Below, one piece after another: positions 34,357 through 42,906 of a stretch of DNA of 64,000 nt. Each line of letters starts with the position of its first letter. Within the stretch, counting starts at the first letter, position 1. A program made the position numbers and the translations under genes. The DNA is from Pseudomonadota bacterium (GTDB taxonomy: Bacteria; Myxococcota_A; Polyangia; Polyangiales; Polyangiaceae), in the NCBI GenBank assembly GCA_023428245.1, contig JAEYYX010000119.1:1-64000 (forward strand). Reading direction: 5' to 3'. Under the pieces are notes generated by a model. The model searched no databases, was not told the origin of the DNA, and saw only the letters and a program-made list of their open reading frames with translations.

Positions 34357-35208
34357 TCAGCGTGTCCACGGATAGAACATCATGCCCGCCATGACAGTCG
34401 CACCGGGAGAGACGCTACCCCCTTGTCCGCCCACCTCGAGGAAGAAAGAGTAGTGAGGGCTGCAGAAGAACTCGAAGCCAAAATGGCCGCCGCCTCCGAC
34501 GCGCACCTCTTCATCGGCGGAGTCCGTGATGGGGGCGATGACTTGGACGCCGCCTCCGCCGTAGAGACGCATCACATTGAAGAGCACATCCGAGCGACCG
34601 ACGAAGTCGAGGCGCCCCCCCGCATCGACGGTGACGGGCCCATCGCCCATCTCCATCAAATAGATGCCTCGGAGCGTCGCCGCAAAGTTCCGAGCGAACG
34701 GCACAGTGACGCGCAGTCCTTGCCCCCAAGCGCCTCCCCAGAGACCTTCCTCAAGTCCAAACGCCACCCCCTGACCCGGAGATTTCTCCCAGGTCAGCGG
34801 CCAGAGCGCGCGACTTCGATCCGGCGAGAGCGTAAGCGACCGCTCCGCCGGTGTCCGCCCCCGCCGCGCCTCCGCCCCTCGCGTACCCATCGCTCCGGCG
34901 TCACTTTCTGCGCGGGCATCCCGAGATTGAGCCGTGACCGATGTATCTGCGGTCGCAACAGGAGACGTAGCGGGCATCGCTTCGGTCGCGTGGGCGGAGC
35001 CCGGAACTTCCGGCGGCGCCGACTCGGGCGGAGAGCTCTGCGAGCGCAGCCGAGACTCGGATTCGGTCTCGTCCTCGGCGCGAAGCTCAGCTGGAACGAG
35101 GCCGAGCAGAAGGATTACAGAGGAAGCCGCACTGCTCCTCGGCCACGAGCCAAAGAGGTTCCTAGCCAAGCGGCTACAAGAGCGAAAGGTGAGACGCGAG
35201 TGTTTCAT
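34357..35208 (-). CDS. Secreted protein with disordered linker and beta-barrel-like end
   Basis: 283 residues. An N-terminal export signal (about 20-45) is followed by a Ser/Ala/Glu-rich disordered segment (about 45-120) and a C-terminal beta-rich region (about 125-283) with alternating hydrophobic residues and Gly-rich turns, like a small outer-membrane barrel. No family recognised. It ends the sigma - anti-sigma - caspase cluster on the same strand, 49 bases after the caspase stop, and may be an envelope partner of the caspase. Confidence 0.65.
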   Translation of the reverse strand: MKHSRLTFRSCSRLARNLFGSWPRSSAASSVILLLGLVPAELRAEDETESESRLRSQSSPPESAPPEVPGSAHATEAMPATSPVATADTSVTAQSRDARAESDAGAMGTRGAEARRGRTPAERSLTLSPDRSRALWPLTWEKSPGQGVAFGLEEGLWGGAWGQGLRVTVPFARNFAATLRGIYLMEMGDGPVTVDAGGRLDFVGRSDVLFNVMRLYGGGGVQVIAPITDSADEEVRVGGGGHFGFEFFCSPHYSFFLEVGGQGGSVSPGATVMAGMMFYPWTR

Positions 35209-35257
35209 GATCGATCTGATCCCTGAGGTCCGATAAGTGAGAAGGAGCCGTGCATTT

Positions 35258-36715
35258 TCATTCGTCGAAGCTGAAGGAGATGCCCGCGCTCGTCAGAAGC
35301 GGAAGCGAGTCACTCGTGGAGGCGCTCAAGCTCACCTTGCGAAGGATCTCCTGCCGGAGAAAGAGCCTCCACCTGGGAGTCGGCTCTAGGCTGAGCTGGA
35401 GCAAGGGACCAAACAAGAACTGTCCCGCGTCGCCAAAACTCGTTTGATAGGCTGCGGACAGACCGACATCCAGGCGCGTATGAAGGACCGTCCACCAAGG
35501 CAAGTGTCCGTAGAATGCGAGCTTGGTCGCGGCGAGCCCGTCGGTGCTCGCCGCGAGTTGCGCCTCGAAGGCGAACGCGTCGTAGTCCTCAATCCAAGCC
35601 AGCGAAGCCCAAGGCAGGACGTTTGGATCGTCGACCGCGACTCCAAGGCCCAGTGCAACACGTCGACGCAGCTTGAGGCCTGGCCCCCGAGCGAGCATCA
35701 CCTCACGCTCGATGGGTGTGAATCCAAGGGACTCGACGTCGGTGCTGCTGCCACCGGTGAGCTCGACGGTCGCCCCATAGGCTTCGACGCCCTTCAGACA
35801 TTTGATCCGATAGCGCCCGGGTGCGAGCTGGACTGGCGCGGGATCGAGAGGCCCCACCTCCGCGATGACGCGAGTCTCCTCACGGTCGAGAACGAAGCAC
35901 TGACCGAACCTCTCATCGCGCAGACGCAGCGCGCCCCCACCGAGGTGCGCGCGCGACAAGACCCACTCCCCCTGCCCTTGAAACCATCCAGCCTGCGCCG
36001 GGTGCTGCGGGCCTTGTCGCCCGCCCAGGCTGGCTGCGACCGTCCGCGCGTAAAGATAGGTATAGACCTCGGAGAGGGTGACCTGGCCGTCTCGGTCTTG
36101 ATCCGCTGCGCCGCGCAAGCCGGACGCCAGGAAATGAGCGAATGGCGATCCGGAGAGCTGACGTGACTCATAGGAGAGCTCATTGGAGCCTGACGAGGTG
36201 AGGAGGGCGAGGCCCTGCACCTTGGGCTCGACTCGAATCGTGAGCTGACTCTCGAAGCTGATGCCCTTGGCCGTGAGCAGCGCGCCGCTGTTGCACGCAT
36301 CTACAAAACCGATTCGCCGATTCGCCGGCAGGCTCTCGAGCGTCCGCCTGAGCTCCGCCCAAGGCAATATCTCGCCCCGAACGTGCAGCCCACGGGAGTC
36401 TGCATGGCCTGAGACGAAGAGCCAAAACTCCTCGAATGGCTCGCGCCCCAGCTCGCTGAGCGCCGCCTTCAGCGCCGAGAGGGGGCGCCCTTGGAGCAGT
36501 CGAACCCGCTCCGGTGGCATGCCGCCCACTTCTCTGAAGATGCGGGCCATGCGCTCCGCGTCCTTCTCCGCGAAAGCGAGGACAGGCTCCGAGGCCAGGC
36601 CTTCATTCGCGCCATAGACGAGAGCATGGCGCGAAGCAGCCGACACCAATGCCGGAAGGATCCAGAGTAGAAATCCGAACCCCATGGCGAGCGTCAGGCG
36701 GAGTCGAGCCCTCAT
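35258..36715 (-). CDS. Exported caspase-like (C14) protease with EF-hand and barrel-like end
   Basis: 485 residues. A signal or anchor (about 5-27) precedes a caspase/metacaspase domain with the catalytic dyad in FVSGHADSRG (His104) and VDACNSGAL (Cys141). Just after the domain lies a canonical EF-hand loop, DQDRDGQVTLSE (about 211-222), so calcium may control it. The last 130 residues are beta-rich with aromatic ends, like an outer-membrane barrel. Caspase-like enzymes cut after basic residues and are seen in bacterial programmed-death and signalling modules. Its start abuts the anti-sigma stop. Confidence 0.83.
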   Translation of the reverse strand: MRARLRLTLAMGFGFLLWILPALVSAASRHALVYGANEGLASEPVLAFAEKDAERMARIFREVGGMPPERVRLLQGRPLSALKAALSELGREPFEEFWLFVSGHADSRGLHVRGEILPWAELRRTLESLPANRRIGFVDACNSGALLTAKGISFESQLTIRVEPKVQGLALLTSSGSNELSYESRQLSGSPFAHFLASGLRGAADQDRDGQVTLSEVYTYLYARTVAASLGGRQGPQHPAQAGWFQGQGEWVLSRAHLGGGALRLRDERFGQCFVLDREETRVIAEVGPLDPAPVQLAPGRYRIKCLKGVEAYGATVELTGGSSTDVESLGFTPIEREVMLARGPGLKLRRRVALGLGVAVDDPNVLPWASLAWIEDYDAFAFEAQLAASTDGLAATKLAFYGHLPWWTVLHTRLDVGLSAAYQTSFGDAGQFLFGPLLQLSLEPTPRWRLFLRQEILRKVSLSASTSDSLPLLTSAGISFSFDE

Positions 36716-37483
36716 TTACGGCTGCACTTCGAAGTTGTGCGTCAAGATCTGCCCCGTGAACGGAAGCGTCTTGTGCGCTCCTTCTTCCGTGAGGAGAGAG
36801 CGCGTCGAGAAACCCTCCTCGGAGAAGTAAGCCGTAATCCGATAGCGCCCCGTCTCCTCGTCTACGCGGAAGCTCGGCCCAATCGGTGTCCCCGAACCGG
36901 CTGCGACGTGAGCGCTCTGGTCCCCGTCGACGGGATAGAGTTGCGTCTGCTCCTCGCTCGGTGAGGCAATCAGGAGCGCCACGAAGCCCGGGCCGGGCGC
37001 CGTAAACATCGCCTGCACGCGGGCCCCCGGCTTCAAGACAGCGGCCTCCGGGAGCCGCTTAGCCTCTCCTTGCTCGTCCTCGATCCAAAGAGTCAGCTCT
37101 GCTGTTCCCTTCGGTGTCAGCACGTCCGGAGCAGAGGGTTCCACATCTTGTGGAGAGGGTCCGCTGGTCGAGAAGAAGAAAAGCAGGGAGGCCGCCGCGG
37201 CCAAGGCGCCCCCCCAAGCCCATGCGACGTGGCCGCGCTGCATGGGACGCACTGGCGCCTCCCCCTGATGGGACGCGATCAGTGCGCGCACTCCATCGGC
37301 GGCCAGAGAGCCCATGTACCGATCTCCCTCTCCTCGCCATGTGATGGTGAGCTCCTGACAATAAGAACACATCGCGACATGCGAAGCGGTGCCTTCCGGA
37401 GCCTCGTCCGGGCAGAGCGCGAACTGCTGCAAGGCAAAGGATGAAGGACAGCCGGGCAAACCTGCGCGGCGAGCCTGAGTCAT
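36716..37483 (-). CDS. Anti-sigma-factor-like membrane protein with Zn finger
   Basis: 255 residues. The N-terminus has the HxxxCxxC zinc-binding pattern of ZAS anti-sigma domains (His35, Cys39, Cys42, in HVAMCSYCQ). One membrane segment lies at about 88-106, and a periplasmic beta-rich domain (about 120-255, DUF4384-like in style) follows. The gene overlaps the ECF sigma stop by four bases, as usual for a sigma/anti-sigma pair. The periplasmic domain could sense the signal released by the caspase or the cell envelope. Confidence 0.78.
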   Translation of the reverse strand: MTQARRAGLPGCPSSFALQQFALCPDEAPEGTASHVAMCSYCQELTITWRGEGDRYMGSLAADGVRALIASHQGEAPVRPMQRGHVAWAWGGALAAAASLLFFFSTSGPSPQDVEPSAPDVLTPKGTAELTLWIEDEQGEAKRLPEAAVLKPGARVQAMFTAPGPGFVALLIASPSEEQTQLYPVDGDQSAHVAAGSGTPIGPSFRVDEETGRYRITAYFSEEGFSTRSLLTEEGAHKTLPFTGQILTHNFEVQP

Positions 37484-38007
37484 GATGCCCTCCCTGCGCC
37501 CTCGTCACTCAAGACGGAACGCGCCCCCGCCAGAAATTCCGCCACCCGCTTCCCTACGGTCTTGCGCGAGCGCCCGACAATCACGCCCACCTCTTCCACG
37601 GTGAGCTCGTCGACGCAGCGCAAATAGACCATCAAGCGGAGCTCTTCCGACTGCTCCGCGAGCAAGCGGCTCAGGCTGATCTGCTCGACCGCTCGGCCTG
37701 GCTCGCTGCTCGACGGGCGCAGCTCGGCGAGCGCGTCGAGTTTCTGGCGCCGTCTGTTTCGATTACGCAAGCGCTGCAAGCAATGCAACGTCGCGATGCC
37801 ATAGAGCCACGTCGAGGGTTTCGCGTCCCCCCGAAAGCCTGACCGCTGCTCGATCACTCTCATGAACACCTCCTGCACGGCGTCGGCAGCTTCCTCCTCC
37901 CCCAGGATTTGCCGACACCGGACGTACACCAGCTTCCCGTAGCGCTCGAATAACTCGCCAGTGCCCGGAAGGCCGGGCGACGTTCTGATGGAGAGAGAGC
38001 GCAACAT
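37480..38007 (-). CDS. ECF-type RNA polymerase sigma factor
   Basis: About 175 residues from ATG 38007 (the frame runs 69 bases further upstream). Region 2 is at about 20-85: LFERYGKLVYVRC, DAVQEVFMRVIEQ and WLYGIA. Region 4 is at about 120-165 with the HTH ELTVEEVGVIVGRSRKTV. It belongs to the sigma-70 ECF group. It overlaps the anti-sigma gene, and the caspase and barrel-type genes follow in the same direction, so it likely drives its own operon. The divergent lipoprotein gene (38201) shares the upstream region. Confidence 0.9.
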   Translation of the reverse strand: MLRSLSIRTSPGLPGTGELFERYGKLVYVRCRQILGEEEAADAVQEVFMRVIEQRSGFRGDAKPSTWLYGIATLHCLQRLRNRNRRRQKLDALAELRPSSSEPGRAVEQISLSRLLAEQSEELRLMVYLRCVDELTVEEVGVIVGRSRKTVGKRVAEFLAGARSVLSDEGAGRAS

Positions 38008-38200
38008 GGCCGTCCTGGTAGGTAAGATCCCGAACCGCTCGATTCGGGGAAGCGTCGGGTCAGAAATCGGCAACACGGCCCCCCCAAGGGGGCATCCTGT
38101 CCCCAGGGAGCCGTGGCCCGCAAGCTACCTCCGTCCGCTCTCTCGAGGGCATTTTCCTGCACCTGGGAAGATGTCCGCGGGCGTGGAAGACTGGCTCCCG

Positions 38201-39415
38201 ATGGCGACCGTCTTCTTTCGTCAAACGTGGGCCGCTCGCGCGGCCCTCTTGAGCTCGGGCGTCACGCTCCTTCTCGCATGCGGCTCGGAGGGCTCGGGCG
38301 AGCTGGGCGCAGACTCAAGCGACGGGAGCTCGGGGGGCGCCATGGCAAGCGGCGGAGGAGCGCCTGGGAACGGCGGTGCCTCGAGTGGCTCCGGCGGAGA
38401 CGCGAACCAGGAGACCGGCGGCACGACCAGCGGAGGCGGTCCCTCAAGCGCCGGCACGAGCCCCGCAGGCGGCAGTGGAGGTCAAGCTCCGAGCGGAGGA
38501 GCCTCGAGCGGCTCCGGTGGAGCGGAGGATCCTGGAGCCGGCGGCAGCGCAACAGGTGGCAGCGAGAACGGCGAGCCTGGTCCTAAGCTCACAACGATCT
38601 CATGGGGGACCACATTGCAGCCGCCCGACGTGGTCAGCCGAGCGCGCGCTTTGGCAGCCGAGCTCGTCAACCCGAGTGCGCCGAACTACCGCGCCATGGG
38701 CGACCAGCGCCGGACCTACCGCTTCGAGGAAGCGGGCCGCGACCTTCCCTATCGCCTCTCGGTGCCCACGAACTGGGACGGAAGCTCCGAGCTTCCGCTT
38801 GTCATGTTCCTGCACGGGGCGGGGAACGACGAGAGCTCCTACCTTGACGCGAACAACAAGCAGATGGTGAAGCTCGCGGAGGAGCACGGTTACGTCCTCG
38901 TCTCGCCGCTCGGCGCCGACGGCGCCTACGGAAGTTTTCTCCGTCTCCCCGCCGTCTTCGGAGAACCTACGGAAGCTGACGAACTCGTCAGTGCCAAGAC
39001 GCCCCAAACCGAACGCACCCAGGAGCTGAGCGAAAAGGACGTCGTCAACGTCCTTGAGCTCATCCTCGCTGAATACCCGATCGACCGGGCCGCGGTATTC
39101 TTGACGGGCCACTCGATGGGCAGCGGCGGGACTTGGTACATCGGCGGCAAGTACAGCTTCTACTTCCGCGCCATCGCGCCGATGTCAGGACCCTTCATCC
39201 AAGAAGCTGTGTATCCCTGGGACCGCATGATGAAGGTGCCGATGTTCGTCACCGAGGGCATCGACACGCCGAGCCTCACGGGCAGCCGAGCGCTCCGCGA
39301 CTGGCTCCAGCAGAACGGGTACCCCTCCGAATACAAGGAGGTCCAGGCGGACCACGCCGGCATGGTGCCCCTCGTGCTCCCCGACGTCTTCGACTTCTTC
39401 GATCGGAAACGCTGA
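38201..39415 (+). CDS. Exported alpha/beta-hydrolase (esterase/depolymerase-like) lipoprotein
   Basis: About 404 residues from ATG 38201, chosen for its signal peptide ending LLLAC. The frame is open upstream to 37961, but that part has no signal. A Gly/Ser linker (about 35-125) precedes an alpha/beta hydrolase domain: LPLVMFLHGAGNDESSY for the oxyanion side, and the nucleophile elbow TGHSMGSGG. Its style is that of PHB-depolymerase/feruloyl-esterase-like secreted enzymes. The substrate is unknown. Convergent with the following metal-hydrolase gene. Confidence 0.82.
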   Translation: MATVFFRQTWAARAALLSSGVTLLLACGSEGSGELGADSSDGSSGGAMASGGGAPGNGGASSGSGGDANQETGGTTSGGGPSSAGTSPAGGSGGQAPSGGASSGSGGAEDPGAGGSATGGSENGEPGPKLTTISWGTTLQPPDVVSRARALAAELVNPSAPNYRAMGDQRRTYRFEEAGRDLPYRLSVPTNWDGSSELPLVMFLHGAGNDESSYLDANNKQMVKLAEEHGYVLVSPLGADGAYGSFLRLPAVFGEPTEADELVSAKTPQTERTQELSEKDVVNVLELILAEYPIDRAAVFLTGHSMGSGGTWYIGGKYSFYFRAIAPMSGPFIQEAVYPWDRMMKVPMFVTEGIDTPSLTGSRALRDWLQQNGYPSEYKEVQADHAGMVPLVLPDVFDFFDRKR

Positions 39416-39510
39416 AAGAGCCCGCGACTCAAGAGCGCCACCACGTTGAGACTTCACGCCCTCGGGACTTTTCGCCGAGCCTGGCTCGCGCAGCCCTGAC
39501 CCGCGCTTCC

Positions 39511-40521
39511 TCAGCGGCACACCGAACCTTCGGGATTCTTGAAGATCAGATCCACTATGGGACCGAGCCCGAGCTTTCGCTCGGCTCGGGTCGAGACCCA
39601 CTCCGCGCGATCGTTTGCCGCGTCGATCCGCACTCCCCAGAAAGGCTCAGTGCCGTAGGCGTAGAAGGAGTAGCGCACGTCACTCACAACCTGCGCGTCG
39701 TCCGGCCCCTCCGTGACCCAGTCGCTCGAGAACCAGCGAATGAGCCTGTGACCCCGCGCCGCGATGGCCCCCAGGTTGTCCGGAATCGGTCCCGCGACAG
39801 CGACGGAGCTGCCCGCTCGGTAGCACCTCGGGCCAATGTACGGGACGCGGATCTGATCGATGTAGATGCGCCCGTTTGCCTCGTAGAGGGAGCGCCAGGT
39901 GACCTGATTCATGAAGGTCGTCACCGCGTCGCGCCGGGTCGCTTCGTGACCCCGCTCGGCGATGAGCTCCTCTTGGATGCGGAGGGCGCGGTGCTTCTGG
40001 AGCGCGCCAAGGAACAAATAGGCGATGCTGAAGCCGAGCCCGATCTGCGCGAGGAGCTTCCGCTTCCTGAGCGCGCCCGCGATCACGAGCGCGAGGAGCG
40101 GAAGCGTGTAGAGCGGATCCACCACGCTGACCCAACTCAAAGACACGCGATAGTCGGTGAATGGCCAGAAGAACTGCGTCCCGTAGGTCGTGGCACAATC
40201 GAGCGGAGCGTGGGTGAAATAGCCGAGCGCGCTGATCAGCCAGGCAAGACGCAGATGCTGTCGGATGTCTTTTCGGATCAGCCAGGGCAAGAGCGCAATT
40301 GTCGCTCCGACGGGCACGAAGGAGAGACTGTGCGTGAAATGGCGGTGGTACTCGATAGCCACGAGGGAGTCCGTCGAGCTCCGAATGAGCACGTCGAGGT
40401 CCGGGGCCATGGCAGAGAGCGCCCCGAGCCACCCGACGACTCCCGGACTCAGACGTTTGTCCCCTCCCCATACCGAAAGCGTTGCCGCCGCCCCGAGCGC
40501 TGCCTGGCTGACAGGATCCAT
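39511..40521 (-). CDS. YdjM-family membrane metal-dependent hydrolase
   Basis: 336 residues with four or five membrane helices in the first 190 and a soluble end. The family motifs are MDPVSQAALGAA at the start, MAPDLDVLIRS, a YHRHFTHSL segment with two His, and YFTHAPLDCATTYG with the His/Asp metal site. They match the YdjM/DUF457 group, annotated as LexA-regulated, membrane-bound metal hydrolases. Substrate unknown. It is transcribed away from the EGF-LRR lipoprotein gene. Confidence 0.83.
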   Translation of the reverse strand: MDPVSQAALGAAATLSVWGGDKRLSPGVVGWLGALSAMAPDLDVLIRSSTDSLVAIEYHRHFTHSLSFVPVGATIALLPWLIRKDIRQHLRLAWLISALGYFTHAPLDCATTYGTQFFWPFTDYRVSLSWVSVVDPLYTLPLLALVIAGALRKRKLLAQIGLGFSIAYLFLGALQKHRALRIQEELIAERGHEATRRDAVTTFMNQVTWRSLYEANGRIYIDQIRVPYIGPRCYRAGSSVAVAGPIPDNLGAIAARGHRLIRWFSSDWVTEGPDDAQVVSDVRYSFYAYGTEPFWGVRIDAANDRAEWVSTRAERKLGLGPIVDLIFKNPEGSVCR

Positions 40522-40889
40522 GCCCCTGTCTTAGGCGACGAAGCCCAGGGGAGTCATCCGCAGCACTGGGAGCGCCAGAAACCTGGACCTCTCGGCGAAA
40601 GACCTCAAACCGCCCCGCTCCCTGCAGGCTCAAGGCAGTCCATCGCCATCCCGCTCATCGTCCACTCGAGTCCGTCTCTCGATCCAAGACCTCCAACCGA
40701 TATCACTGGCATCACAGTTTACGCTCCGTTTGACCCTCAAGAGGCTTTGACTGCCGTCCGCTTGGAGAAGAAAACTTCGACGCTCCGACTCTCGCTTCGA
40801 GAGTGAGCCGTGCGCCTTGCGAGGGTGAGCAAATGGTGCAACGTATTGGCCAGGGGAAAACCCATGCTTTTTTCGGTCGGGGGAGACCA
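40522..40889. other. Divergent intergenic stretch
   Basis: About 370 bases between the YdjM-like gene and the EGF-LRR lipoprotein gene. The lipoprotein frame is open back to 40803, but the signal peptide starts at ATG 40890 with GGGAG close upstream. No hairpin or small gene is convincing; it should hold both promoters. Confidence 0.5.
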
Positions 40890-42647
40890 ATGCTTGGAAT
40901 CTTTGCATCACAGTTCCGTCTTGCAGGCGCGCGCCCTTTTCTTGTTTGTGTGACCGCTCCGCTCCTCGGAGCCGTCGTTCTCGGATGTGGCTCCACCTCG
41001 AGTGATCCGCCGGAAGACGGCGGCTCCGGTGGGCTCTCGATGAGCGGAGGCGGAGGCAATCAAGGCCTCGGCGGTTCGCCTGCGGGAGGCGGCGGAAGTA
41101 GTTCAGGAGGGACCGGAGCGAGCGGCGGGCACGGAGGCGACGCCACCTTAGGGGGCGGGAGCTCCAGCGGCGGCTCAGCTGGCAGCGGCTCCGGCGGCTC
41201 GGGTGGTACCCAGAATCCCGATTTCCCATTCGGTGAATTCCCGACAATCTTTCCCGACCGGGTCACGAGCTGCGAGGGGCTCAGTTGCCCAGAAAACAGC
41301 ACCTGCGTCCAAGGCTCCCAGGTGGCCCAATGTGTTTGCGACATCGGCTTCCGCATCGAAGGGGACGCCTGCGTCGACGTCGACGAGTGCTCACTTGAGA
41401 TCCACGGCTGTCACGAGGACGCCTCCTGCGAAAACACTGAGGGCTCTTATGACTGCACATGCACGAGCGGCGAGGGAGACGGTTTCTTCTGCGGAGAGAC
41501 CCAGTGCACACCTGACCTCTGCGGCACGGGCACTTGCATCGAAACCGCCGCTGGCCCTGCCTGCGATTGTCCCCTCGGCACTGGAGGGCTCCACTGTGAC
41601 AAAGATTGCTCGGGTCCCCTTGAGTTCTCTCCAGAACTCGAAGCCGCCATTCGGCAGTACCTCGGCAAAGCTTCCGGAGAAATCTTCGCGAGCGATCTAG
41701 AAAACTACACCAGCCTCGGCGCCCACGACAAGGGCGTCTCGGATCTCTCCGGGCTCGAATGCTGGACAAACCTGCGCACCCTCGATCTCGCCGACAACAA
41801 CATCACTGACCTGAGCGCCCTGACCGGTCTTTCTCAGCTCACCTCGCTCAACCTGAGCTGCAATCCTATCGAGGACCTCACCCCTCTTTCACACCTCTCC
41901 CAGCTCACATTCCTCAACCTGGAAATGTATTCCGACTGCCCGAGCGACCTGCCGCTCCCGGACCTCTCCCCGCTCGGGAACCTGAGAAAGCTCACGGGGC
42001 TACAGATCGGGGGCCGCGAGGTGAGCTCGATTGAGCCGCTCGCGCACCTCAAGCAGCTCGAACGTCTGATTCTCGTGGGCGCCGGAGTCTCCGACCTCCG
42101 CCCCTTGTCGGGCATGCATCGGCTATCGGTGCTCTATCTCTACCGTAACGACATCACTTCCATCACCCCGCTGCTCGGCGCTCCTTGGCTGCTCGACCTT
42201 TGGCTCTACCAGAACCCCTTGAGCAGCCTGGAAGGACTTCAGAGCCTCCCTCGCCTCCTTGAGCTTGAGATCTCTGAAGTCGGTATCAGCTCATCACCTG
42301 TCTACAGCCAGCTGACTCGTCTGCACTCGCTCTCCGCCCAGGGGAACGGCATCGTCGACCCAGCGCCCTTCGGAGAGCTCACTGAGGTCGCCGAGATTCA
42401 GCTCAACAGCAACGAGATCGAAGATGTCACCCCCTTGGCGCAGCTCACACACGTGAACTACCTCGGCCTCGCCAGCAACAAGGTCAAAGACCTCTCTCCG
42501 TTCGTAAATAATCCCGAGTTTGGAAAGTCCGGATCCCTCTCCCTCGGATCCAATCCACTCGACTGCGAAACTCAAACCCCTCACATCCAAGCCCTCGAAA
42601 ATCGAGGGATGACCGTGTGGCAAGGCAACGGAATCTGTTCCGAATGA
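40890..42647 (+). CDS. EGF and leucine-rich-repeat lipoprotein (internalin-like)
   Basis: 585 residues. The signal peptide ends in VVLGC (about 25), followed by a Gly/Ser linker (about 30-115). EGF-like modules follow (about 130-245): one is the calcium-binding type (DVDECSLEIHGC...), others have EGF-like Cys spacing. The rest (about 260-560) is a series of about ten 22-residue leucine-rich repeats of internalin type, with the L..L.L..N.I.D...L frame. A Cys-rich C-terminal cap ends in GICSE. It is an adhesion- or recognition-type surface protein. A remnant of a second cap lies in frame after its stop. Confidence 0.85.
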   Translation: MLGIFASQFRLAGARPFLVCVTAPLLGAVVLGCGSTSSDPPEDGGSGGLSMSGGGGNQGLGGSPAGGGGSSSGGTGASGGHGGDATLGGGSSSGGSAGSGSGGSGGTQNPDFPFGEFPTIFPDRVTSCEGLSCPENSTCVQGSQVAQCVCDIGFRIEGDACVDVDECSLEIHGCHEDASCENTEGSYDCTCTSGEGDGFFCGETQCTPDLCGTGTCIETAAGPACDCPLGTGGLHCDKDCSGPLEFSPELEAAIRQYLGKASGEIFASDLENYTSLGAHDKGVSDLSGLECWTNLRTLDLADNNITDLSALTGLSQLTSLNLSCNPIEDLTPLSHLSQLTFLNLEMYSDCPSDLPLPDLSPLGNLRKLTGLQIGGREVSSIEPLAHLKQLERLILVGAGVSDLRPLSGMHRLSVLYLYRNDITSITPLLGAPWLLDLWLYQNPLSSLEGLQSLPRLLELEISEVGISSSPVYSQLTRLHSLSAQGNGIVDPAPFGELTEVAEIQLNSNEIEDVTPLAQLTHVNYLGLASNKVKDLSPFVNNPEFGKSGSLSLGSNPLDCETQTPHIQALENRGMTVWQGNGICSE

Positions 42648-42788
42648 GCGCAGAGCATAGCCAGGCTCGAGCTGGGAGAGAACCAGATCGAAGACGCCAT
42701 CAGCTGCAACGAGACCCAAGCAGCTCACATCGAGACCCTCATGGCTCGCGGAATATCGGTGCACCACGCCGGAATTTGTTCCGCCTGA
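42648..42788 (+). pseudogene. In-frame remnant of an LRR C-terminal cap
   Basis: Right after the TGA of the EGF-LRR gene, the same frame stays open for 46 codons to TGA 42786-42788. The product ends ARLELGENQI, then AISCNETQAAHIETLMARG and VHHAGICSA. It is a diverged copy of the last repeat and cap of the intact gene (LSLGSNPLDCETQTPHI ... RGMTV ... GNGICSE). It is most simply a leftover of a tandem repeat cut off by a stop codon; stop read-through would also restore it. Confidence 0.7.
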
Positions 42789-42906
42789 CGGCGGAGCCTG
42801 CCGAACACAATGCCCAGAGCTCCGCTCGACTCCAGCGCGGATCTGGCGACGATTCGCGAGCCGCGAAGTCACCATCTGGCTGGAAAGACGCGGTTTGCGC
42901 CGACGA

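Noticed and set aside
39133..40806. A 557-residue plus-strand frame across the YdjM-like gene
   Set aside because: It runs antisense to the well-supported metal-hydrolase gene and is rich in Arg, Glu and Asp with no motif.
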